Shown: positions 1-5,381 of the stretch, piece after piece
Numbering within the stretch: the stretch's first letter is position 1
How the letters are laid out: each line of letters opens with the position of its first letter
DNA from: Candidatus Woesearchaeota archaeon
GTDB lineage: Archaea; Nanobdellota; Nanobdellia; Woesearchaeales; GW2011-AR4
Reading direction: 5' to 3'
DNA: 9,211 nt
NCBI GenBank assembly: GCA_013330825.1
Contig: DUHN01000024.1
Span: 1-9,211, forward strand
Notes under the pieces: generated by a model
Database searches by the model: none
What the model was told of the DNA's origin: nothing
What the model saw: the letters and a program-made list of their open reading frames with translations, nothing else
Translations under genes and position numbers: made by a program

Positions 1-70
1 AAATGTATCACCTCCCGACAACGCACCAGAACCTTGTTTGGTCGGCTTTGCCTCATAAGTCCTGATTTTT

Positions 71-108
71 GCCTACTTCTGGGGCAGACGAGCCACTTAT
101 GGGGCAGA
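71..108. repeat. short tandem-like direct repeat, two copies
   Basis: ACTTCTGGGGCAGA (75-88) recurs as ACTTATGGGGCAGA (95-108), with one mismatch and a 20-nt period. GCC also lies just before each copy. It lies just downstream of the stop of the minus-strand 61-aa gene. No function is evident; it could be a replication slip or a binding-site pair. The stretch 1-118 holds no other supportable feature. Confidence 0.5.
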
Positions 109-118
109 ATAGGGACTT

Positions 119-304
119 TTAGAACAGGTTGATGTTATTCCTCTTTTGATTGCTCATAGAAAGCTCCAATACCAACCAGACAACAGCACTTACAAGTGAA
201 GAAACTCCTATTAAAAAATAATCGCCTAATCTTGTATCCTCAATCCATCCCATATATGATGAAAATGAGGCTACAAAAAATAAAAGAGTAACCAATCCAG
301 CCAT
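119..304 (-). CDS. small membrane protein, unknown function (61 aa)
   Basis: This short protein looks like an integral membrane protein. Residues 2-20 form a hydrophobic segment (GLVTLLFFVASFSSYMGW region) and residues about 28-48 form a second one (YFLIGVSSLVSAVVWLVLEL). A polar, lysine/asparagine-rich tail ends in NLF. The two segments are joined by a short charged loop (EDTRLGD), so a two-helix hairpin is likely. I do not recognise a family. Its ATG lies 2 nt after the TAA of the upstream 235-aa gene on the same strand, so the two are almost certainly cotranscribed and probably translationally coupled. No separate promoter or clear Shine-Dalgarno was seen. Base composition matches the A/T-richer left region rather than the leu operon. 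Coding status rests on the tight junction and plausible membrane topology, not homology. Confidence 0.6.
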   Translation of the reverse strand: MAGLVTLLFFVASFSSYMGWIEDTRLGDYFLIGVSSLVSAVVWLVLELSMSNQKRNNINLF

Positions 305-306
305 TA

Positions 307-1014
307 TTAGGCCCGTTTTTTGCGCGCCGGCTTCGCCGACACCCCGCGGGAGAAGCCGTATTTGCTGTCAGGCAGGTTGTAGCCAAAGACATGGAACCCT
401 TCCCCATCTGAGTCGAAGTCAACAGCCCTCTCTCGATGCTCGGCCCTGCTCTTCTGTTGTGGCGTCCATATATAAGTATTGTCCGTGCTTTTTCCGCTGA
501 GTGTCGCAAGTGTCTTAGCAACCACATCAGGGCTGTCTTGTGTATTGAATAAGACGCTTAAATATGCTCTTCCTTCCGCTGTTTCAAGGATTCTGCCTAA
601 AGCCACATTTTGATATACTGGGGCAACAAGTCTGGTTTCAGTTGGCGCAACAACTTTGCTTCCGAAATTATGGGTGATTCTTGCGCCAAGATTATTTGAG
701 TTGTAAGTTATCCTTGTACTGGTCACAAGCCACGCCGTGTGAAAATCTGCCCTTACACTTTCAACAAGATCGTGAGAGCCAATCTGCCCTATCCTGTACA
801 CATCCGGCGCGGAGATCATCCGCTGGCCCTTGTCATTGAAAAAAGGGATCCATTTATCCTGTGTCCTGTACTTTCCGTTGTCCGCTGGTTTAAGGTCGAT
901 AACACCATTTGCAGAAGTACGCTCAGCATAAAGCTTATTGGCATACTCTCCAAGCTCTCTTGGAGATACTACTACGGCAACATCCTTGGACAGTCTGACT
1001 GGAACAAATACCAT
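307..1014 (-). CDS. protein of unknown function (235 aa), first gene of a two-gene operon
   Basis: I recognise no domain. The protein starts MVFVPVRLSKDVAVVV and has no signal peptide. The middle (about residues 95-150) alternates short hydrophobic and polar stretches typical of beta structure (TAWLVTSTRITYNS; RLVAPVYQNVALGRIL). An acidic patch DFDSDGEGF lies near residue 200, and the C-terminus is strongly basic (KPARKKRA). It is probably cytosolic; the basic tail could bind nucleic acid or membrane, which is inference. The ATG is supported by a TATA box centred about 27 nt upstream, so translation would begin at the transcript's 5' end. Its stop is 2 nt before the ATG of a small two-helix membrane protein, suggesting the pair works together. 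It could be a mobile-element or defence-type gene, but nothing in the sequence proves that. A plus-strand ORF inside it (739-1074) is taken as a shadow. Confidence 0.7.
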   Translation of the reverse strand: MVFVPVRLSKDVAVVVSPRELGEYANKLYAERTSANGVIDLKPADNGKYRTQDKWIPFFNDKGQRMISAPDVYRIGQIGSHDLVESVRADFHTAWLVTSTRITYNSNNLGARITHNFGSKVVAPTETRLVAPVYQNVALGRILETAEGRAYLSVLFNTQDSPDVVAKTLATLSGKSTDNTYIWTPQQKSRAEHRERAVDFDSDGEGFHVFGYNLPDSKYGFSRGVSAKPARKKRA

Positions 1015-1036
1015 AGAGACGGAGAGCGAGTATCGC

Positions 1037-1046
1037 TATTTAAATA
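1037..1046 (-). promoter_or_regulatory. archaeal TATA box for the 235-aa/61-aa operon (leaderless)
   Basis: TATTTAAATA is a perfect palindromic TATA box. Read on the minus strand it follows an A-rich stretch that could serve as BRE. Its centre is about 27 nt from the first base of the ATG at 1014, the expected TATA-to-start-site distance in archaea, so the mRNA is predicted to be leaderless. Because the box is symmetrical, direction is inferred from the gene and the A-rich side. Confidence 0.7.
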
Positions 1047-1315
1047 TTTTTATTTTTTAATCCTTAAAGGGTGATGACATATAACTCCGCCTAACCTGAT
1101 CGTATAACATTTTTCCTCTCAAAAATGGGGCCTCTCTATCCCCTCTTCGCTTAATGTGTCGGACATTAAGCAAACTTTCCCTTCAGGAAAATCCGCTGGG
1201 AACGATAGTGGGCGGTAAAAAATTGTAACCCCTTCGGGCACACAACATCGCGATCGCTGTTAGCCGAAACGACCCCTACGAAGTGGGGGGAGGGAAGTAT
1301 GACGCAGAACAAAAA
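1047..1315. other. intergenic stretch with small hairpins, no gene seen
   Basis: There is no credible ORF, tRNA or rRNA here. It holds short inverted repeats: ATTTTT/AAAAAT (1109-1114 with 1121-1126); the 9-bp palindrome listed separately (1149-1171); CCC-TTCG-GG around 1230-1237; a GATCGC-rich palindrome near 1250; and CCCC(T)AC-GAA-GTGGGG around 1272-1288. The stem-rich stretch 1149-1290 could be a structured RNA or the remains of mobile DNA. No promoter for such an RNA is clear. Confidence 0.4.
1149..1181. repeat. palindromic element, copy A
   Basis: GCTTAATGT (1149-1157), loop GTCGG, ACATTAAGC (1163-1171) form a perfect 9-bp stem followed by AAACTTTCC. A similar palindrome plus tail occurs at 1655-1686, and a half-copy with the same tail at 1587-1604. 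The shared pattern is ACRTTAARCRAACTTYY. It could be an operator, a transposon-end hairpin or a dispersed repeat. Confidence 0.55.
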
Positions 1316-1516
1316 CTATTTCTCAACAATCTTTATTCCTCTTTTTTTAGATTGACCTAACATAATCTCTTCTATTTTAGCTATTCTATCTTCTAAATAA
1401 GAAACAAATTTAGCTAATTGATCTATCGCTGTTTTCTCTGGGTTTTGTTGTGCTTTTTCTTCAGTAATATTTTTATCAACAAACATTGTTAAATATGCTT
1501 TATCATCTGTCTTCAT
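1316..1516 (-). CDS. small charged helical protein, unknown function (66 aa)
   Basis: The protein is short, rich in Lys, Glu and Ile, and starts MKTDDKAYLTMFVDKNITEE. Residues about 28-55 (AIDQLAKFVSYLEDRIAKIEEIML) have hydrophobic residues spaced as in an amphipathic helix or short coiled coil, so a dimerising protein is plausible. A basic tail follows (KKRGIKIVEK). No known family is recognised; antitoxin-like or regulator-like small proteins share this look, but that is only a guess. The start is supported by a good BRE/TATA element whose predicted start site lies about 10 nt upstream of the ATG. Composition is clearly A/T-rich compared with the leu operon. The gene with its promoter is bracketed by an 8-bp inverted repeat (TGTTAGCC 1258-1265, GGCTAACA 1578-1585). 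Confidence 0.6.
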   Translation of the reverse strand: MKTDDKAYLTMFVDKNITEEKAQQNPEKTAIDQLAKFVSYLEDRIAKIEEIMLGQSKKRGIKIVEK

Positions 1517-1548
1517 AATTATTACCCATCTAAACTAAAGTTGTTAAC

Positions 1549-1566
1549 AATATAAAGTTTTTTTCG
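1549..1566 (-). promoter_or_regulatory. archaeal BRE/TATA promoter of the 66-aa gene
   Basis: On the minus strand the sequence reads CGAAAAAAACTTTATATT: a BRE-like CGAAA followed by the TATA box TTTATATT (1556-1549). The box centre is about 36 nt from the ATG at 1516, so a start site near 1526 and a 10-nt 5' leader are predicted. A GGGT within that leader could be a weak ribosome-binding site. Confidence 0.65.
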
Positions 1567-1586
1567 AGTAATATTTTGGCTAACAC

Positions 1587-1664
1587 ACATTAAACAAACT
1601 TTTGCTACGCAAAAGTCTCGTCTCCGAGGGATGCTTCGGGACGAGCCTGTCGGTCGTTTAATGT
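1587..1664. other. branched inverted-repeat structure (possible RNA three-way junction)
   Basis: An outer 9-bp perfect stem, ACATTAAAC (1587-1595) with GTTTAATGT (1656-1664), encloses two further hairpins. The first is ACTTTTGC-TAC-GCAAAAGT (1598-1605 with 1609-1616). The second is CTCGTC with GACGAG (1617-1622, 1640-1645), extended by CCGAG/TTCGG. Only 1646-1655 is left unpaired on the right. No promoter or terminator ties it to a transcript, so it may be a structured RNA or the relic of a mobile element. Confidence 0.45.
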
Positions 1665-1686
1665 CATACGTTAAACGAACTTCTCC
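1655..1686. repeat. palindromic element, copy B
   Basis: CGTTTAA (1655-1661) and TTAAACG (1671-1677) form a 7-bp stem, followed by AACTTCTCC. It matches copy A at 1149-1181 in layout and tail. It overlaps the outer stem of the 1587-1664 structure, so the two foldings compete. Confidence 0.5.
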
Positions 1687-1706
1687 CCAACCGCCGCACC
1701 ATCCGT

Positions 1707-1926
1707 AACCCGACCGGCTCTGTCCCGAATCTCCGCTTCGCTACGGGTTACTGGCTTCTCGCCTTTTGCTCCTGTCATGGATGGGGCTGTTTCCCCGTAG
1801 TCCACGCAGTGGATGCCGGAAGCTCGCTTCCGAGCAGGGACTTCCCCCAACGACGCCCCTTGCTGTTGCATCGCTAAGGCTCGACCTCATGCCAGTAACC
1901 ACATTCGGGACAGAGCCAACCCGACC
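1707..1926. mobile_element. MITE-like insertion with 15-bp TIRs and 9-bp target duplication
   Basis: GGCTCTGTCCCGAAT (1716-1730) is repeated in perfect inverted form at 1903-1917, defining a 202-bp element. AACCCGACC directly flanks it on both sides (1707-1715 and 1918-1926) as a direct repeat, as a target-site duplication would. A second inner inverted repeat, GGTTACTGGC (1746-1755) with GCCAGTAACC (1891-1900), continues the ends. The left end carries about 13 extra nt between the two repeat blocks. The interior has small hairpins (TCCAC-GCA-GTGGA at 1801-1813; CGGAAG-CTCG-CTTCCG at 1817-1832) and no transposase. The family is not assigned; ends starting GG fit several DDE transposase groups. 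It stops 6 bp before the leu operon TATA box. An RNA gene is the alternative reading, but the flanking duplication favours insertion. Confidence 0.65.
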
Positions 1927-1932
1927 GCAACC

Positions 1933-1940
1933 TTTATAAA
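1933..1940 (+). promoter_or_regulatory. TATA box of the leu/ilv operon
   Basis: TTTATAAA sits in otherwise GC-rich sequence. Its centre is 26.5 nt from the A of the ATG at 1963, so transcription is predicted to begin at or next to that ATG, giving a leaderless mRNA. The preceding CGCAAC is a passable BRE. This placement excludes the in-frame GTG at 1956 as a leuA start, because it would lie upstream of the transcript. The right copy of the MITE target duplication ends at 1926. Confidence 0.7.
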
Positions 1941-1962
1941 CAAAATACCGTCCCCGTGAGCC

Positions 1963-2034
1963 ATGGATATCCGCAGCGCACTCCGGATCTCAAGCGTTCT
2001 TTCAGTCCTTGTGCTGCTTCTGCTGTTGCTCTAG
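1963..2034 (+). CDS. branched-chain amino acid leader peptide (23 aa), attenuator-like
   Basis: This ORF has ATG at 1963-1965 and TAG at 2032-2034. It starts MDIRSALRIS, continues SVLSVLV, and ends in six consecutive leucines encoded CTG CTT CTG CTG TTG CTC right before the stop. In total 9 Leu, 3 Val and 2 Ile make up 14 of 23 codons, matching the products of the operon that follows. Established parallels are the enterobacterial leuL, ilvL and ivbL leader peptides, where ribosome stalling on such codons controls operon expression. The predicted start site coincides with its ATG. It is in a different frame from leuA and ends 53 nt before the leuA ATG. A hydrophobic signal-peptide remnant is the alternative, but 23 codons with a stop directly after the Leu run and hairpins downstream fit a leader better. 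Translation and regulation are inferred. Confidence 0.7.
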   Translation: MDIRSALRISSVLSVLVLLLLLL

Positions 2035-2075
2035 CTCCCCCGTGGTTACCAGGAGCGGAGAGCGTCGGTAACCAC
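2028..2075 (+). promoter_or_regulatory. two mutually exclusive hairpins between leader peptide and leuA
   Basis: Hairpin 2 is perfect: GTGGTTACC (2042-2050) pairs with GGTAACCAC (2067-2075), leaving a 16-nt loop. Hairpin 1 pairs GCTCT (2028-2032) with AGAGC (2059-2063) and GCTCC (2034-2038) with GGAGC (2052-2056). Its 5' arm covers the last Leu codons and stop of the leader. Each loop contains an arm of the other, so the two cannot form together as simple hairpins. A ribosome stalled in the Leu run would mask the hairpin 1 arm. No U-tract follows, so control of leuA translation or factor-dependent termination is more likely than an intrinsic terminator. Which state is ON cannot be told from sequence. 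Confidence 0.55.
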
Positions 2076-2087
2076 CTTCTCACTGGC

Positions 2088-3653
2088 ATGGCCTCACCCT
2101 ACCCAAGCGGACAGAGAAAGATCCTCATATTCGACACTACCCTGAGGGACGGCGAGCAGAGCCCGGGGGCCAGCCTCACCATGAACGAGAAGCTCATGAT
2201 CGCGAGGCAGCTCGCCAGGCTCAACGTGGACGTCATCGAGGCGGGATTTCCCATCGCCTCGGAGGGGGAATTCAATGCGGTGAGGCAGATTGCGCAGCAG
2301 GTCAAGGGGCCAATCATCTGCGGCCTCGCCAGGGCAACGAAAGGGGACATCGACGCCGCCTGGAATGCGATAAAACACTCAGAAAAACCAAGAATACACA
2401 CCTTCATCGCGACGTCCCAGATTCACCTGGAGAAGAAGCTCAGGAAATCGAAGGAGGAGATCATCGCCATCACCGAAGAGGCCGTCGCGTACGCGAAAAG
2501 CCTCTCCAAGGACGTGGAGTTCAGCCCGGAGGACGCCGCGCGGACAGACCTCACATACATGTGCGACGTCGTGAGGGCAGCGATCAAGGCAGGGGCCACC
2601 ACGGTAAACATCCCGGACACCGTCGGATACGCGGAGCCGGAGGAGTTCGGCAGCAGGATAAGGAAAATCTTCGAGCTGGTGCCGGAAGCGAAACACATAG
2701 TGATCAGCTGCCACTGCCACAATGACCTGGGGCTGGCGGTCGCCAATTCATTGGCGGCCATCCAGAATGGCGCCACGCAGGTGGAGTGCACGGTCAACGG
2801 CATCGGCGAGCGGGCAGGCAACGCGTCCATGGAAGAGATCGTCATGAACCTCAGGACGAGGAAAGACTACTTCAGGAACTTCTCCACGGGCATCAACACC
2901 AAGGAGATCTACAAGGCCTCGCGCATGGTGGCGGACTTCACGGGCATCGCGGTGCAGCGGAACAAGGCCATCGTCGGAGCCAATGCATTCGCCCACGAGG
3001 CGGGCATCCACCAGCACGGCGTGCTGTCGGACAAGTCCACCTACGAGATCATGACTCCCGAGGAGGTGGGATGGATGGGGGAAGGCATCGTGATGGGCAA
3101 GCATTCCGGGAAGCACGCGACAGAGGCCATCCTGAAGGAGATGGGCTACGGCTTCTCCGCGGAGCAGGTGGACCTCGTCACCACGCGCATAAAAACGCTC
3201 GCGGACAAGCAGAAGCAGGTGATGCGGGATGACATCATCGCCATCGCGAACGACATCGCCGGAGCGCTGGCAGAGGAGCAGAACATCATCCAGCTCGAGG
3301 AAGTCCGGGTCAGCACGGGCAACAAGGTGCAGCCGACCGCCCACGTCACCCTCATCATGCGCGGCCAACTCAAGACCGGAGAAGGCAGGGGCGTCGGCCC
3401 CGTCGACGCGGTCTCCAAGGCGATAAGCGCGATCATCGGGCCGTCCATCTCCCTCAAGGAATACAACCTCAAGGCCATAACGGGAGGGACAAACGCGCTG
3501 GCGAACGTCTCCATCACGGTAGAGGACGACAAGGGAAACGTGTTCTCCTCAGAGGCAGTGGACGAGGACGTCATCATGGCATCGGCGAAGGCGCTCGTCA
3601 AGGGCATCAACCGGGCCATTTCCACCAGCATACAGAGGCAGGCGGGACTATGA
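2088..3653 (+). CDS. leuA: 2-isopropylmalate synthase
   Basis: LeuA condenses 2-ketoisovalerate with acetyl-CoA to 2-isopropylmalate, the committed step to leucine, in the cytosol. The N-terminal TIM barrel (about residues 10-280) has FDTTLRDGEQSPG (15-27, with catalytic/metal residues R19-D20), the metal-binding HxH in SCHCHNDLG (H209, H211) and VNGIGERAGN (236-245). A linker with HEAGIHQHG (303-311) leads to the C-terminal LeuA regulatory domain (about 385-521), where leucine feedback inhibition acts in the family. Length 521 aa is normal for the long form. I start at ATG 2088: an upstream in-frame GTG (1956) would add 44 unrelated residues overlapping the leader peptide and lies before the predicted transcript start. 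No Shine-Dalgarno precedes ATG 2088, so initiation may depend on leader translation or RNA folding. Its stop overlaps ilvB by 4 bp (ATGA). Confidence 0.96.
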   Translation: MASPYPSGQRKILIFDTTLRDGEQSPGASLTMNEKLMIARQLARLNVDVIEAGFPIASEGEFNAVRQIAQQVKGPIICGLARATKGDIDAAWNAIKHSEKPRIHTFIATSQIHLEKKLRKSKEEIIAITEEAVAYAKSLSKDVEFSPEDAARTDLTYMCDVVRAAIKAGATTVNIPDTVGYAEPEEFGSRIRKIFELVPEAKHIVISCHCHNDLGLAVANSLAAIQNGATQVECTVNGIGERAGNASMEEIVMNLRTRKDYFRNFSTGINTKEIYKASRMVADFTGIAVQRNKAIVGANAFAHEAGIHQHGVLSDKSTYEIMTPEEVGWMGEGIVMGKHSGKHATEAILKEMGYGFSAEQVDLVTTRIKTLADKQKQVMRDDIIAIANDIAGALAEEQNIIQLEEVRVSTGNKVQPTAHVTLIMRGQLKTGEGRGVGPVDAVSKAISAIIGPSISLKEYNLKAITGGTNALANVSITVEDDKGNVFSSEAVDEDVIMASAKALVKGINRAISTSIQRQAGL

Positions 3654-5374
3654 AAGGGAGCGAGGTCATCGTCAAGTGCCTGCTGAAGCAGGACGTGAAG
3701 CACATCTTCGGCATCACCGGAGGGGCGGTCATCCCGCTCTATGACGAGCTCTACCATTACCAGGACAGGATACGGAACATCATCTGCCGGCACGAGCAGG
3801 GCGCGGCGCACATGGCCGCGGGCTTCGCGAGAGCCTGCGGCAAGCCGGGCGTTGCCGTCGCCACCTCAGGACCCGGGGGCACGAACCTCATCACCGGCAT
3901 CATGGACGCGTTCATGGACTCCACGCCCATGGTGGCGATGGCCGGGCAGGTGCCGACCTCCCTCGTCGGCAACGACGCGTTCCAGGAGACGGACATGATG
4001 GGCCTTACCCTTCCCATCACCAAGCACAACTTTCAGGTGAGAAACCCGGAGCACATCGCAGACACGCTCCTCAAGGCGTTCAAGATCGCGACCGAAGGAC
4101 GGCCGGGACCGGTCTACGTGGACCTGCCCAAGGACGTGCAGAACGCGGAAGTGAAGGGAGAGATCCCGGACAAGGTCGAGATACGCTCGTACAGGCCTAC
4201 GTTCAGGCCCAATCCCCTCCAGATAAAGAAAGCCGTGGAGACCATCCTCAAGGCAGAGCGCCCGGTCATCATCGCGGGCGGGGGATGCATCATCGCCGGC
4301 GCGCAGGACTCTCTCATAGAATTTGCCAATCTCTCGTGCATCCCGGTCAACACCACGACCATGGGCAAGGGCATCTTTCCCGAGAGCCATCCGCTCTCTT
4401 TGGGAGTGATGGGCATGCACGGCGAGGAGCAGGCCAACTACGCGGCCATCAACACGGACTGCATCATCGCCGTCGGGTGCAGGTTCTCCGACCGCATCAC
4501 GGGAGACACGCGCCTGTTCGCGAAGGACGCGAAGGTCGTCCACGCGGACGTCGATCCGACTGAAATCGGGAAAAACGTGCGGGTGGACATCCCCATTGTC
4601 GGGGATGCGAGGGAAGTCCTGAAGATGTTTGCGGCTGTCTTCGCCGAGCTCGCAGTGAAGAAGGAGAACAGGCACGAGCCATGGATAAAGAAGCTCCGGG
4701 AGCTCAGGGAACTCACCCATGCGGAGGAGGACAAGGCGGCAGCGGGAATGACCCAGGCAAACCTCCTGAGGATGCTCAACAGGTTCAAGCAGGAGAGCGA
4801 CATCTTCACCACCGGAGTCGGGCAGCACCAGATGTTCGGAGAACATTACCTTACCTTCACCAGGCCAAGGACGTGGATCACCTCGGGAGGCGCGGGCACG
4901 ATGGGCTACGGCTTGCCCGCGGCATTGGGCGCGAAGGTGGCGATGCCGGACAGGAACGTCTATGATCTCGATGGGGACGGCAGCTTCCAGATGACCAGCC
5001 AGGAACTGGCCACGGCCAAGCAGTTCGGCATCAAGGTGGTGCCGATCATCATGAACAACAAGTGCCTCGGCATGGTGCGGCAGTGGCTCGAGATCTTCCA
5101 GGGCAACAGGCAATCGGGGGTGCATTACGCGAACTTCAACCCGGATTTCGTCAAGCTCGCGGAAGCATACCATCTTAAGGGCATCACCGTCGCCAGGGAA
5201 TCCGAGTTCCTCCCTGCGCTGGAGGAGGCGAAACAGAGCGACGAGACCGTGGTCATAGACGTCCACGTGCAGGAAGAGGAGAACATCCTGCCCATGCTCC
5301 CGCCGGGCAAGGGGCTGCAGCACATCATCGGCGGCAGGACCGTGTTCCGGCAGAACTGGGACGACGTGAAGTGA
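3650..5374 (+). CDS. ilvB: acetolactate (acetohydroxyacid) synthase, large catalytic subunit
   Basis: This is the ThDP-, FAD- and Mg-dependent enzyme that joins two pyruvates to acetolactate, or pyruvate plus 2-ketobutyrate to acetohydroxybutyrate. The 574 aa are the usual size. The N-terminal ThDP pyrimidine-binding domain has the catalytic Glu49 in CRHEQGAAHMA, then SGPGGTNL (73-80) and GQVPTSLVGNDAFQE (99-113). The central FAD-type domain spans about 190-330. The C-terminal ThDP pyrophosphate domain has GDGSF (442-446) and the paired Asn 469-470, the standard GDG-x25-NN metal/ThDP motif, then CLGMVRQW (472-479), whose Trp479 matches the residue favouring 2-ketobutyrate in biosynthetic AHAS. 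One oddity is QHQMF (392-396), where the family usually has Trp instead of Phe. The start overlaps the leuA stop (ATGA), implying translational coupling; ilvN follows after 7 nt. It is biosynthetic rather than catabolic because of ilvN. Confidence 0.96.
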   Translation: MKGSEVIVKCLLKQDVKHIFGITGGAVIPLYDELYHYQDRIRNIICRHEQGAAHMAAGFARACGKPGVAVATSGPGGTNLITGIMDAFMDSTPMVAMAGQVPTSLVGNDAFQETDMMGLTLPITKHNFQVRNPEHIADTLLKAFKIATEGRPGPVYVDLPKDVQNAEVKGEIPDKVEIRSYRPTFRPNPLQIKKAVETILKAERPVIIAGGGCIIAGAQDSLIEFANLSCIPVNTTTMGKGIFPESHPLSLGVMGMHGEEQANYAAINTDCIIAVGCRFSDRITGDTRLFAKDAKVVHADVDPTEIGKNVRVDIPIVGDAREVLKMFAAVFAELAVKKENRHEPWIKKLRELRELTHAEEDKAAAGMTQANLLRMLNRFKQESDIFTTGVGQHQMFGEHYLTFTRPRTWITSGGAGTMGYGLPAALGAKVAMPDRNVYDLDGDGSFQMTSQELATAKQFGIKVVPIIMNNKCLGMVRQWLEIFQGNRQSGVHYANFNPDFVKLAEAYHLKGITVARESEFLPALEEAKQSDETVVIDVHVQEEENILPMLPPGKGLQHIIGGRTVFRQNWDDVK

Positions 5375-5381
5375 GGGCAGC

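Noticed and set aside
739..1074. 111-aa plus-strand open frame
   Set aside because: It overlaps the 235-aa minus-strand gene and its promoter; the minus gene has better start evidence and a coupled neighbour.
1201..1225. GTGGGCGGTA stretch reminiscent of a T-box core
   Set aside because: The match to the T-box core is poor, the gene next to it runs the other way, it lies far upstream of the leu promoter, and T-boxes are a bacterial device.
1671..1871. 66-aa minus-strand open frame starting MQQQGASLGE
   Set aside because: It lies mostly inside the MITE-like element, is built from its hairpin sequences, and has no promoter or ribosome-binding site.
1963..2034. Leader ORF as a secreted signal peptide
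   Set aside because: The hydrophobic run ends directly in a stop codon, there is no mature domain in frame, and BCAA codons upstream of a BCAA operon give a better explanation.
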